Shown: in pieces, positions 1-9,564 of the stretch
Position numbering within the stretch: position 1 is the stretch's first letter
Layout: each line of letters starts with the position of its first letter
Assembly (NCBI RefSeq): GCF_010206195.1
Contig: NZ_VIQT01000003.1
Coordinates: 62,001-126,000 of the forward strand
Reading direction: 5' to 3'
Length of the DNA: 64,000 bases
Source: Anaerotruncus colihominis
GTDB lineage: Bacteria; Bacillota; Clostridia; Oscillospirales; Ruminococcaceae
Notes under the pieces: model-generated
The model's database searches: none
Seen by the model: only the letters and a program-made list of their open reading frames with translations
What the model was told of the DNA's origin: nothing
Position numbers and translations under genes: made by a program

Positions 1-214
1 GCAGGCAGGCTACAAACGCGGACAGATAACCGGCGGGAACGCTCCCGGTGAGGTTTGCGATCAGCATCGATACGAACGCCCCGGCCATCATCATGCCCTC
101 CAGCGCGATATTGAGCACATTGGCCTTGTAGGCGAAGATGCCGCCCAATACGCACAGCAGAACAGGGGCCAGATAGACGACGGACTGATAAATGATATTG
201 TTGACGGCGCTCAT
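1..214 (-). CDS. BMP-type ABC transporter permease, N-terminal part
   Basis: This is the first 71 codons of a membrane permease that runs off the left edge of the window. It starts MSAVNNIIYQSVVYLAPVLL, and the visible part has two hydrophobic segments separated by the motif NVLNIALEGMMMAGAF, typical of the second permease of BMP-family nucleoside or sugar importers (YufQ/RbsC-like). Its ATG overlaps the stop of the preceding permease by ATGA, so the two are translationally coupled. It is the last visible gene of the importer operon. The substrate cannot be told from the fragment. Confidence 0.85.
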   Translation of the reverse strand, partial: MSAVNNIIYQSVVYLAPVLLCVLGGIFAYKANVLNIALEGMMMAGAFVSMLIANLTGSVPAGYLSAFVACL

Positions 215-1301
215 GCCTTCCCCTCCTCTCCAAGCGCCCTGCGGGCGGCCAGCTTTTCGCGCAGGCGTTCCGCCAGGCCGTACTTTTCATTCAAGAACTG
301 GACCGCTAAAAACAGGATGATCAGGCTCTGGATGACCGCCACAATTTCATTCGGCACATTGGCGTACAGGCCGATGGCCTCCGAACCTGTTTTCAGGGCG
401 CTGTAAAACAGGGCCGCCGCCAGGATACCGCCCGGCGAATGGCGCCCGAGCAGGGCGATCAGCATACCGTCCCACCCAAGGCCCGGCGAACCGGAAAAAT
501 CCAACGTGTAAAAGGTCTTTTCCGACAGCATATGCCCCGCTCCGGCAATACCTGCCAGCGCGCCCGAAATCAGCATCAAAAGGATGACAGCGCGGCGGGA
601 ACGCAGGCCCGTCGCCTCCGCGAACGAGGGGTTTTTCCCCAGGGCAGTGATGGTATAGCCGAGCTTTGTCTTGGTCATGACAAACGCCATCGCCAGGAAA
701 ACGCCGATGGCGATAAACAGAAACGGCGTCACCCTGCTGCCGCCGATCAAAAAAAACCGGGCGCTGTCCTGTATTGGGGGCGTCGCCACATATCCGGCCC
801 CCGCGTCGCGAAACACGACCGAGGCCAGATATTCCAGCACACGGGCCATCGCGTAGTTGAGCACCAGCGTCACCACCATCTCGTCCACGTGGAAGTAACC
901 GCGCAGAAGGGCGGGGAGCAGAGCAAATGCAACGCCGCACAAAATACCCACGCCAAAGCAGATCAACTTGTGCGCCGCAGGGTTCATATTCGTCAGATAA
1001 TGCCCCGCAATTCCGGCCATGAAACCGCCAAAGACAAGCTGGCCCTCAATACCCATGTTAAAGATATTAGCCTTAAAGCAGATAGAGATCGCCATGCCGG
1101 ATAAAAGCAGCGGCGCGGCAAGCTGCAAAGTGCGCGTGACTCCCCGCAGGCTGAACAGGGAACGCTCCACCATAACCCTGTAGGTGGTCAGGGGATTTTC
1201 TCCAATAGCCAAAATGATGATTCCGCCGATCACAAAAGCGAGCAGCACAGGCAGAACCGAGTTGAGCGCCTTGACTCCAAAATGACAGGACTGTTTTGTT
1301 T

Positions 1302-1305
<4 letters not shown>
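211..1305 (-). CDS. BMP-type ABC transporter permease (YufP-like)
   Basis: Integral membrane permease of 364 residues with about eight to ten hydrophobic segments. It carries the family motif FKANIFNMGIEGQLVFGG near residue 77, found in permeases that work with BMP lipoproteins to import nucleosides. The start is a GTG overlapping the stop of the upstream ATPase gene (GTGA), and its own stop overlaps the next permease start (ATGA). This tight coupling is usual for ABC import operons. Known family members in Firmicutes carry guanosine or other nucleosides; the substrate here is inferred only from the family. Confidence 0.9.
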
Positions 1306-2852
<1,547 letters not shown>

Positions 2853-2908
2853 TCGCTTCATCCCCTGTCTTGTGGAATCGCCCGCCGTCGTATGACGCCC
2901 CAAAAATA

Positions 2909-2940
2909 ACAGCGCCCGCCGGTTTCCCGGCGGGCGCTGT
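2909..2940 (-). terminator. Hairpin between binding-protein gene and ATPase gene
   Basis: A perfect 14-bp stem (ACAGCGCCCGCCGG and its complement) with a four-base loop. Read on the minus strand it is followed by TTATTTTTGG. It lies between the binding-protein gene and the rest of its operon, so it most likely acts as a partial terminator that lets the lipoprotein be made in excess over the membrane subunits. Confidence 0.75.
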
Positions 2941-3010
2941 CGGCAGCGATCCGAAACGCGGGCTGTACGGCTTTTTTGCAGCACAGCCCTTCTATCATTA
3001 TAAAATGATG

Positions 3011-4237
3011 TCAGGCTGTCTGAATTATAACACGAGGACACATGGACGGATCAAGCTCCTCGCCGACCTGCGCATTGACCACATCGATCTCACCTGATTT
3101 GATCTTCTCCGCCTGGTCATTGACCTTGGTCTTGATCTGTTCAAACAGTCCCTTGTCCGCTACAGCCTCCGTCATCACTGACAGATCGGTGACGCCGGTC
3201 GCTCCGGAGGCCAGATCAAAGTTGAGCAGGTTGTCCATCCCCTCCAGTTCACCGCTGATCTTTGCGTCGATCAGCGCGCGTGTGGGGACGCCGGTGATCT
3301 TCAGAACGCTGGTGATAACATGCCCCGGATGAGTGCTGTCCAGATCAGCGTCTGTCTGGATAGCCAGACGGCCGTCGGAGTCGGCGCGTTCCGTAATGCC
3401 GTCGCCCACATTGCCGCAGTCCGCAAAGACGACGTTTACACCGTTTTGGTACATGTTCCCGGTGGTCGTGTTGCCGGCTGCGGAATCTGTAAAGCCGGCG
3501 TCATACACAGGATAATAATCATATTGCACATCATATTCCTCGGCGGCGGCCTGGATGCCCATCATATAGCCGTAGGAATACACCCGAATTCCAGCGGAGT
3601 CGGTGCCGCCGATAAAGCCGATGCCCCGGCTCTCGGACAAGGGAGCCAGATTGTAGCCCTCTGGAAACAGCGCCTCCTGGTTTTCATTCATCTGCACCGC
3701 CAGATATCCGGCCAGGTACGACGCCTCGTTGACGTTAAACATACAGGCATAAACATTATTATACTTGACAGAGCCATCCTCGTTGACATTGGGATTGTCG
3801 TTGTAAATTACAAAGGTGGTATCTGGGTACTGCTGCGCGATTGGAACATTTCCGGCTGCGCCAGTACCATCGATCAGCGCCGCAAAGTCATATTCCAAAT
3901 TGAAAATGAGTCCATACCCTTCCTCAGCCAGCGCCTCAATAGCCTGCCCCACGGTCAGAGAGCTTGACGGTTCCACCACGCGATACTCGAAGCCATATTC
4001 ACCGGCCGCTGTTTTGATCGCCTCCACCGCCGAACGGTTATACCCATTGTCGTTCTGGCCGGAGGCGCTTGTCACAAACCCAACCTTCAAATCCGTTTTC
4101 CCTCCGGCGGACGCGCTGCCGGTTCCACCCGCAGCGGACGCGGCGTTTTCTCCGGCGCCGCCTGAGCAGGCGGACGCCATAATGAGCACCGCGGCGCTCA
4201 GGCACAGGCTCAAGGCTTTTACGAACAATCTTTTCAT
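3011..4237 (-). CDS. BMP family substrate-binding lipoprotein
   Basis: Secreted, lipid-anchored binding protein of 408 residues. The signal peptide ends in a lipobox (MASAC) with the lipidated cysteine at residue 24, followed by a Gly/Ala/Ser-rich linker. The body reads as a BMP/PBP1-type fold, with typical runs VGFVTSASGQNDNGYN and GRLAIQTDADLD. AAGGAG lies about eight bases before the chosen ATG. It is the first gene of the importer and follows the GntR regulator by 53 bases. BMP proteins usually bind purine nucleosides; that is inference here. Confidence 0.9.
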   Translation of the reverse strand: MKRLFVKALSLCLSAAVLIMASACSGGAGENAASAAGGTGSASAGGKTDLKVGFVTSASGQNDNGYNRSAVEAIKTAAGEYGFEYRVVEPSSSLTVGQAIEALAEEGYGLIFNLEYDFAALIDGTGAAGNVPIAQQYPDTTFVIYNDNPNVNEDGSVKYNNVYACMFNVNEASYLAGYLAVQMNENQEALFPEGYNLAPLSESRGIGFIGGTDSAGIRVYSYGYMMGIQAAAEEYDVQYDYYPVYDAGFTDSAAGNTTTGNMYQNGVNVVFADCGNVGDGITERADSDGRLAIQTDADLDSTHPGHVITSVLKITGVPTRALIDAKISGELEGMDNLLNFDLASGATGVTDLSVMTEAVADKGLFEQIKTKVNDQAEKIKSGEIDVVNAQVGEELDPSMCPRVIIQTA

Positions 4238-4290
4238 TCTTTGTCGCTCCTTTTCCAAAGGCATAATTTAGTAACGTATGCGCAAAACGT

Positions 4291-5040
4291 CTACTTTTCA
4301 AATTGGTCCTTCCGTACCTGATCGATATAAAACTTGAACCGGTCGCTTCGATAGTAACATTTAAAATTTTCAATCGGATATTCCCGGCCCTTGATTTCTC
4401 CATATGTCACACAATTAAACAGGATCAGCGGAACACCAGCGTTGACGTTTAAATACCGGCAGATATCCTCATAGGCAAGCACCGCCTCCAACGTCCGTTC
4501 CGCCCGTGTGATCTTTACGCCGTAATCCTCCTCGAGCACACCATAGAGGGAGCACTGTGAAAAATCATACGCTTCGATGCCGGCAAAGAGTTTATACGGC
4601 AAATAGACCGTCGTGTGGTTGATCGGCTCTCCATCGGCATAATAGATACGCGCCATATGAAAGACCTTGTCCCCTTCGATCAGCTGCAAACGGCTCTGAC
4701 GCTTTCTATCTGCATCGATAACATGGTTAAACAGCACCTTTCGAGTCGCCGTCATTCCCTGCCGTTTGACATCCTCAGTGCAGCTTGTGATTGAAATCAG
4801 ATTCTGCCGCTTCTGATCGCCTTTGACGAAAGTCCCTTTACCTTGTATTTTATAAACATATCCCTCCTGTTCAAGCTCCTCGATCGCCTTGCGGATCGTA
4901 ATCCGGCTGACAGCATGCTCAAGCATCAGCTCCCGTTCACTTGGCAGAGGGGCGTTCGTCTCCAGCTCGCCTGAATCGAGTAGCTTTAAAATGGAGTTCT
5001 TAACTGCGAAATATTTAGGCGGATTGTATCCTGTCGCCAT
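4291..5040 (-). CDS. GntR/HutC-type transcriptional regulator with UTRA domain
   Basis: A 249-residue regulator. Residues 1-75 form a winged helix (PLPSERELMLEHAVSRITIRKAIEELEQEGYV) with the pattern of the GntR family; the rest matches a UTRA ligand-binding domain (GDKVFHMARIYYADGEPI then YLPYKLF). It lies directly upstream of the BMP importer on the same strand, and a consensus promoter and a palindrome precede it. It therefore probably autoregulates and controls the importer in response to the imported compound or a product of it. Confidence 0.9.
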   Translation of the reverse strand: MATGYNPPKYFAVKNSILKLLDSGELETNAPLPSERELMLEHAVSRITIRKAIEELEQEGYVYKIQGKGTFVKGDQKRQNLISITSCTEDVKRQGMTATRKVLFNHVIDADRKRQSRLQLIEGDKVFHMARIYYADGEPINHTTVYLPYKLFAGIEAYDFSQCSLYGVLEEDYGVKITRAERTLEAVLAYEDICRYLNVNAGVPLILFNCVTYGEIKGREYPIENFKCYYRSDRFKFYIDQVRKDQFEK

Positions 5041-5070
5041 TCTTCATCACTCTCCATCAAACCATACATA

Positions 5071-5092
5071 TTATGATGTCATGTTGTCATAA
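5071..5092. promoter_or_regulatory. Probable GntR operator palindrome
   Basis: An imperfect palindrome with outer half-sites TTATGA and TCATAA around a TGTCATGTTG core. It sits between the -10 box and the gntR start, just downstream of the expected transcription start, a normal repressor position. HutC-type regulators bind AT-rich palindromes of this size. Assignment to this regulator is inferred from position. Confidence 0.55.
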
Positions 5093-5107
5093 CCAGTTTA
5101 TAAATTT

Positions 5108-5136
5108 ATTATATGCTTGTCGATATACAGAGTCAA
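5108..5136 (-). promoter_or_regulatory. Sigma-A promoter of gntR-BMP operon
   Basis: On the minus strand, -35 TTGACT (5131-5136), a 17-base spacer, and -10 TATAAT (5108-5113). The match to the vegetative consensus is nearly perfect. It reads toward gntR and the importer genes. Confidence 0.8.
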
Positions 5137-5601
5137 TTATGGGAAATACAGAAACTTGAAGGCCCTTTATCGTTAATATGCATAATTTTTACCCATGTTG
5201 TATTGTAAAAATAGTTCATTCTGTCCTTAAAATGTAATACCACTTCACTTGCACCGTCTGCTTAACTTATGACGACTTAACAGTTGCCACAGTTTGGATG
5301 GAGAGAAGCATAAAGGAAAATAAGCCGTGCGCCAGACTGATACAATTCAGCCGCCAGTATATGAAAAAGCCTGTCGATTACTGCACCATGATGGCCCGTA
5401 TGCGCTGCAATTCGGCGGCGAACGAGGCTTCGCAATTAGACCCAGGCCAGATGCTTTTGTGCTGGGTGAAAAGATCTACAACATCGATGACAACATGGTC
5501 GCAACCGAAACCGCCTATGTTCATCCGACCAATATGGATTTGCCTGTTATGATCCGCTTTGCAATCTGAGTCTGATTGATTATAGGAAACAGCATAATAA
5601 G
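5137..5601. other. AT-rich intergenic stretch with a possible gene remnant
   Basis: No gene is recognised. The plus strand has an 80-codon open frame (5327-5569) ending before a strong terminator-like hairpin, which would fit the 3' end of a degraded gene. The start has no good ribosome site, a second frame overlaps it over most of its length, and I recognise no family. I therefore do not call it a gene. Confidence 0.35.
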
Positions 5602-5645
5602 AAAGGCCGAATCAGCAGCTTAAAAACCATGCTGATTCGGCCTTT
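5602..5645 (+). terminator. Strong hairpin terminator, plus strand
   Basis: A perfect 16-bp stem (AAAGGCCGAATCAGCA and its complement) with a 12-base loop, followed by CGCCTTTCTTATTTTTT on the plus strand. No intact plus-strand gene precedes it, only the short unexplained frame at 5327-5569. Confidence 0.6.
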
Positions 5646-5655
5646 CGCCTTTCTT

Positions 5656-5741
5656 ATTTTTTATAGATTGCGGAGCGCAATCTATAAAAAATTGGCCATC
5701 CGCGCCGTCCCCGGCGCGGGGCCATTTGATTAAAATGCGCC
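5656..5741. repeat. Two-hairpin dispersed repeat, copy 1
   Basis: The first half is a perfect 17-bp AT-rich stem (ATTTTTTATAGATTGCG, three-base loop, complement). The second half is a GC-rich stem-loop beginning GGCCATCCGCGCC, then TTTGATTAAAATGCGCC. The same 86-88 bp arrangement recurs in direct orientation at 7061-7148 with a few changes and a 2-bp length difference. It looks like a REP- or MITE-like unit. Confidence 0.8.
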
Positions 5742-5794
5742 TGCCCGCAGAGCGGGCAGATGCTCAAAAAATAGTTGCTTCGCAACTATTTTTT
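5741..5794. repeat. Two further small perfect hairpins
   Basis: A stem CTGCCCGC/GCGGGCAG with an AGA loop (5741-5759), then AAAAAATAGTTGC/GCAACTATTTTTT with a TTC loop (5766-5794). With the terminator at 5602 and the repeat at 5656 they form an almost unbroken run of five hairpins in under 200 bp. Confidence 0.75.
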
Positions 5795-6289
5795 ATTGCC
5801 TGATACCGGAATAACCTAGCAAAAGGTGCCGGGACTTCTCATAAAAAAGCCCCGCAAACCCGTATGAAATGGGCGTTTTCTCAAAATCCCACAATATCGT
5901 GTCAAGGCTCCTGATAACGTGTTTTTGTAAGGTTGGGCACCATTTGGGTACCACAACGCATTCTTCTCCAGTTGGTAAATCCGGTACACTGTCACACATT
6001 AGAAGCGTGTTTTTGAGAGTATGGGTAGAAGCATCGTCTGCCTACATTTAGGTATCGCACGAGGGATATACACTCCATACCAGGTGGTCTAAATGCCGGT
6101 GGAAAGACTAGGGCTAGACTGCTATTTGTTGTAACTCCGTAAGGAGTATAGCCGCCCCCAAAAAGGGCGTTCAAAGGGGCTTGGGATTGGTTATCCCAAC
6201 AAGCAAAATGAGCAGTACGCCTTTTTCCAATAAGGCGTACTTAAATCAGACCGATAAACTGAAAAGTATCAGGCTTAACGTTTCTGTCG
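5795..6289. other. Apparently non-coding structured segment
   Basis: Neither strand holds a convincing gene; the frames are short and overlap. From about 6040 to 6245 there are several local stems in series: ACTCC/GGAGT, GCCCCC/GGGCG, TTGGGAT/ATCCCAA and GTACGCCTT/AAGGCGTAC. This could be a folded RNA or the end of a decayed mobile element. I cannot assign it to a known RNA family. Confidence 0.4.
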
Positions 6290-6775
6290 CTATGAAGCCG
6301 ACTTACGCACCGCAACCTCTGCACAGACCAGCCGGGCTATATGCTCTGCTGTGTCATTTGTCAACAGAAAGAACATTCCGTCATTACGGCATTTTTTATG
6401 TGTATCGCCATTCAAGGCATAAACAAAACCTTTCACACAGGTATCGCTACAAGCATTAGGGTCAATCAGTCTCTTGCAGTCACGAGAAGCTGTCATTTTT
6501 TCTTGCATATCAACAGGCAGAGAAGCGATTATATCCTCATACTTGCCAGCATTGTCACCGTAAATACGTGCCAAAATACCTGACTTGCGAAATACCCAAT
6601 TCATTATTGTTTTCTTCTCTAGCTGGTATGAAGCCGCATAACCGCTTTTTGCTTCCTTGATTACAAGGTCGCAGCCCTGTTCAATAAGTTTGTTATTTAG
6701 TTCCTCGACAAACGCTTGGTGTTCTGGCGCAACTGCCGATAGAAACTCTTTAAATGAACCCTTTTCTTTTGCCAT
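6290..6775 (-). CDS. Small protein of unknown function
   Basis: A 161-residue soluble protein that I do not recognise. It starts MAKEKGSFKEFLSAVAPEHQ, with AGAGG eight bases before this ATG; the open frame extends 40 codons upstream, but that part is Arg-rich and has no ribosome site. Four cysteines in the C-terminal half (CKRL, ACSDTC, KKC) could bind metal. No membrane segments are seen. Its base composition is lower in GC than the flanking transporter genes, and it lies between two copies of a dispersed repeat, so it may have been acquired. Confidence 0.7.
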   Translation of the reverse strand: MAKEKGSFKEFLSAVAPEHQAFVEELNNKLIEQGCDLVIKEAKSGYAASYQLEKKTIMNWVFRKSGILARIYGDNAGKYEDIIASLPVDMQEKMTASRDCKRLIDPNACSDTCVKGFVYALNGDTHKKCRNDGMFFLLTNDTAEHIARLVCAEVAVRKSAS

Positions 6776-6895
6776 TAGCTTTTCCTCTCTCAAATTTCGA
6801 TTTGTCGTACTGCGCTTTATCCGCTTAAGGCGCACAGACACTCTACTAGCTTTCTTCATTCTAATATTAGCGCATAAAAATGTCAAACACCTCAT

Positions 6896-7060
6896 TTTGT
6901 TTCATTACTTTATGCTGCTGTTCATAACCCTGTTTGTTTGCGTGAGCACCATTCTGGCACCATTTTACCCTTTGCAGGACTGTGTTGCACACGGTAGGAA
7001 TGCTGAATTTATGGGCTTTCCCGGCTGGAAAAAGTATTTTATGGCCACTGAATATTTACT
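6896..7060. other. Intergenic, nothing recognised
   Basis: An AT-rich spacer between the start of the unknown small gene and the second repeat copy. I see no promoter with both boxes and no gene here. Confidence 0.4.
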
Positions 7061-7148
7061 ATTTTTTATAGATTGCGCTCCGCAATCTATAAAAAATTGG
7101 CCATCTGCGCCGTCCCTGGCGCGGATGGCCGTTTGATTAAAATGCGCC
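7061..7148. repeat. Two-hairpin dispersed repeat, copy 2
   Basis: Same structure as the unit at 5656-5741: ATTTTTTATAGATTGCG, a three-base loop (CTC instead of GAG), its complement, then a GC-rich stem. Here the second stem is more complete (GGCCATCTGCGCC pairing with GGCGCGGATGGCC). The compensating differences between copies suggest that the fold, not the exact sequence, is kept. Confidence 0.8.
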
Positions 7149-7176
7149 TTAATCCGCCCCAGCGCCGGACAGGCGG

Positions 7177-7256
7177 CTGTTGTAAGGATTTGTACTGCCC
7201 AATGATCTTCTTCTGTAAGCGCCATTCAATGCCTAACGCATTCCCCCTTACAACAG
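7177..7256. repeat. Wide inverted repeat at the 3' end of the ATPase gene
   Basis: CTGTTGTAAGG (7177-7187) and its exact complement (7246-7256) are separated by 58 bases. The right arm includes the stop codon of the ABC ATPase gene. It could fold behind that gene's transcript or mark an insertion boundary. Confidence 0.5.
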
Positions 7257-8366
7257 GTTGGAGCCACTGTCCGGATCAAACAGATGGATCAGATCATCAC
7301 GGAAGGTAAACAAAATCTCTGTTCCATAGCTTATACCGCCGCGATACTCCTCTGCTAAATCCGTAGTTGGGATACGCAGTACAACATCTTTGCCGTTGGC
7401 GTCCACATGAAGATGGATCTCGCTGCCCATCATTTCAGATACGTCAACCTTGGAGGAAATTGCGTGCGCACCGGCCGTTTCCTCCAAGCGGATATGCTCG
7501 GGACGAATCCCAAGCTTGACAGGTTGGGATGATACATTTTTAGCCGCCAAGGCGCCCTGTATTTTCTTGGACAAGGGCATGACTGCCCCCTGAACTTCGA
7601 CCTGATAGCCGCTTTCAGTCTTAATAAGCTTTGCGTCAAAGAGGTTCATCTGAGGAGACCCAATGAAGCCGGCCACAAAAATGTTGATAGGATGTTCAAA
7701 GACCTCCTGCGGCGTGCCAATCTGTTGGATAAATCCATCCTTCATAATGACAATACGGTCGCCCAGGGTCATGGCTTCGGTTTGATCGTGAGTAACATAA
7801 ATGAAGGTGGTATCGATACGCTGGCGCAGCTTGATAATCTCAGCGCGCATCTGATTGCGCAGCTTGGCGTCTAGGTTTGACAGCGGTTCATCCATTAAAA
7901 ACACCTGCGGATTTCGCACAATGGCGCGGCCGATGGCAACGCGCTGGCGCTGTCCGCCGGAAAGAGCTTTGGGTTTGCGCTCCAAATAGCTGGTGATATC
8001 AAGGATTTCGGCGGCCTCCCGCACCTTGCTGTCAATCTCATCCTTGGGAGTCTTACGAAGCTGGAGGGAAAAAGCCATATTTTCGTATACAGTCATATGC
8101 GGATAAAGGGCATAATTCTGGAAAACCATGGCGATATCGCGATCTTTTGGTTCAACATCATTCATTCGCTTGTCGCCAATCATGAGGTCCCCCTCGCTGA
8201 TCTCCTCCAATCCGGCAATCATGCGCAAGGTGGTGGATTTTCCACAACCGGACGGCCCGACCAGTACAATAAACTCCTTATCCGCGATTTCCAGATTAAA
8301 ATCGTGGACGGCGGTCACCTTGCTGTCATAAATTTTCTTTACATTTTTAAGAGTCACAGTTGCCAT
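7248..8366 (-). CDS. Sugar ABC transporter ATP-binding protein (MsmK/UgpC type)
   Basis: ATPase of 372 residues for a carbohydrate importer. It has Walker A GPSGCGKS near residue 37, signature LSGGQRQR, Walker B VFLMDEPLSNLD, and a C-terminal TOBE/OB-type domain (KLGIRPEHIRL). MATVTLKNVKKIYD is the usual family start. It is last in the sialic-acid cluster, so it probably energises the permeases at 9565-11373. MsmK-type ATPases often serve several importers. No ribosome site precedes this ATG; an orphan one lies 120 bases upstream. Confidence 0.9.
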   Translation of the reverse strand: MATVTLKNVKKIYDSKVTAVHDFNLEIADKEFIVLVGPSGCGKSTTLRMIAGLEEISEGDLMIGDKRMNDVEPKDRDIAMVFQNYALYPHMTVYENMAFSLQLRKTPKDEIDSKVREAAEILDITSYLERKPKALSGGQRQRVAIGRAIVRNPQVFLMDEPLSNLDAKLRNQMRAEIIKLRQRIDTTFIYVTHDQTEAMTLGDRIVIMKDGFIQQIGTPQEVFEHPINIFVAGFIGSPQMNLFDAKLIKTESGYQVEVQGAVMPLSKKIQGALAAKNVSSQPVKLGIRPEHIRLEETAGAHAISSKVDVSEMMGSEIHLHVDANGKDVVLRIPTTDLAEEYRGGISYGTEILFTFRDDLIHLFDPDSGSNLL

Positions 8367-8590
8367 GTATACAAGCCGTGAGACCGCCTGCCTCCGCAAG
8401 CGTCCCTTGTCCGCACAGAGCGAACCTGCGTGGACATTACGACAGGTCTCCACACTGCCGCACCGCCGGCCCGGCGGGATTTGCTTCCTCCTTTTTTATG
8501 GCTTTCACATCCCTATAAAGTAGGAGTAGAGACGTGCAGCCTGTTTTGAGATGTACAGGGACTTATGCAGATGGCCAACTACAAAAACGT
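8367..8590. other. Spacer with an orphan ribosome-binding site and GC-rich fold
   Basis: On the minus strand AAAAAAGGAGGAAGC (around 8487-8493) is a very strong ribosome site, but no start codon follows at a usable distance. About 115 GC-rich bases, containing CCGCCGGGCCGGCGG and a GAGACC/GGTCTC inverted pair, separate it from the ATPase ATG. No gene is supported here. Confidence 0.55.
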
Positions 8591-9505
8591 TTAGCAATAC
8601 TTGGAAATTGCGGCTTCAATCATAGCGTTCGCAGCCTCAACGATAGCGGTATCCTCTTGGTTCATGGAAGGCAGTGGTTTGCGGACATCCCCACATTCTA
8701 CGCCGTGCTTTCTCAGGATAGCCTTCATCACGGCATACAGGTTGCCGTGGGCCGCGCACATTTTATAGATAATACGGCAGATATCGTTTTGTATCGCGAA
8801 AGCCCCGACAGGATCCCCAGCACAGAAAAGCTCCCGCGCCTTGATGAACAGCTCCGGCATAACGGCATAGGTACCGCCAATACCGCCGGCAGCACCCATG
8901 GCCAGGCCGGAAATAAACTGTTCATCCGGACCATTCATGACTACGAAATCTTCTCCGCCCTGATCCTTCCACATCTGGATGTCCTGGGTGGACACCGAGG
9001 AATTTTTCACACCGATTACGCGGGGATTTTTCTGCATTTCAGCCAACAGCGAAGATGTCAGGGCCACGCCTGCCAACTGCGGGATATTATAAATGATGAA
9101 ATCGGTGTTTGGGGCTGCATTGGAAATATCGTTCCAATACTGCGCGATGCCATAAGGGGGCAGGTGGAAGTAGATCGGCGGAATGGCCGCGATCGCGTCC
9201 ACGCCCAGGCTTTCGGCATGTTTGGCCAGCTCCTGGGAATCAGCGGTGTTGTTGCAGGCCACATGGGCAATGATTGTAAGCTTGCCGCCCACCTCGGCCA
9301 TAACGTTCTCCAGCACAGCCTTTCGCTCGCAAACGCTTTGATAAATGCATTCCCCGGAGGAACCGCCTACGTAAAGGCCCTTGACGTTCTTTTCAAGCAG
9401 ATGACGGGCCAGCGCCCGGACCCGCTCGGGAGAGATATTTCCCGCATCGTCGTAACAGGCGTAAAAGGCAGGGATAACCCCTTGGAATTTTTCAATTTTT
9501 GACAT
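8591..9505 (-). CDS. nanA: N-acetylneuraminate lyase-like aldolase (DHDPS/NAL family)
   Basis: A 304-residue class I aldolase. The motif GGSSGE is at 47-52, Tyr139 lies in YNIP, and the Schiff-base lysine is Lys167 (IGVKNSS), close to Tyr137 and Lys165 of E. coli NanA. Family members cleave sialic acid to N-acetylmannosamine and pyruvate, while relatives make dihydrodipicolinate. NanK and NanE in the same cluster favour the lyase. AAGGAG lies nine bases before MSKIEKF. The gene sits between the permeases and the ATPase. Confidence 0.85.
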   Translation of the reverse strand: MSKIEKFQGVIPAFYACYDDAGNISPERVRALARHLLEKNVKGLYVGGSSGECIYQSVCERKAVLENVMAEVGGKLTIIAHVACNNTADSQELAKHAESLGVDAIAAIPPIYFHLPPYGIAQYWNDISNAAPNTDFIIYNIPQLAGVALTSSLLAEMQKNPRVIGVKNSSVSTQDIQMWKDQGGEDFVVMNGPDEQFISGLAMGAAGGIGGTYAVMPELFIKARELFCAGDPVGAFAIQNDICRIIYKMCAAHGNLYAVMKAILRKHGVECGDVRKPLPSMNQEDTAIVEAANAMIEAAISKYC

Positions 9506-9564
9506 TGCATTTCGCTCCTTATGGCGGCAAAGCGGCTGCGCCAAGCAGCCGCGCCGCGTTAGAT

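Noticed and set aside
5327-5569. An 80-codon plus-strand frame before a strong terminator
   Set aside because: No ribosome site, no recognised family and a competing overlapping frame; noted only as a possible remnant.
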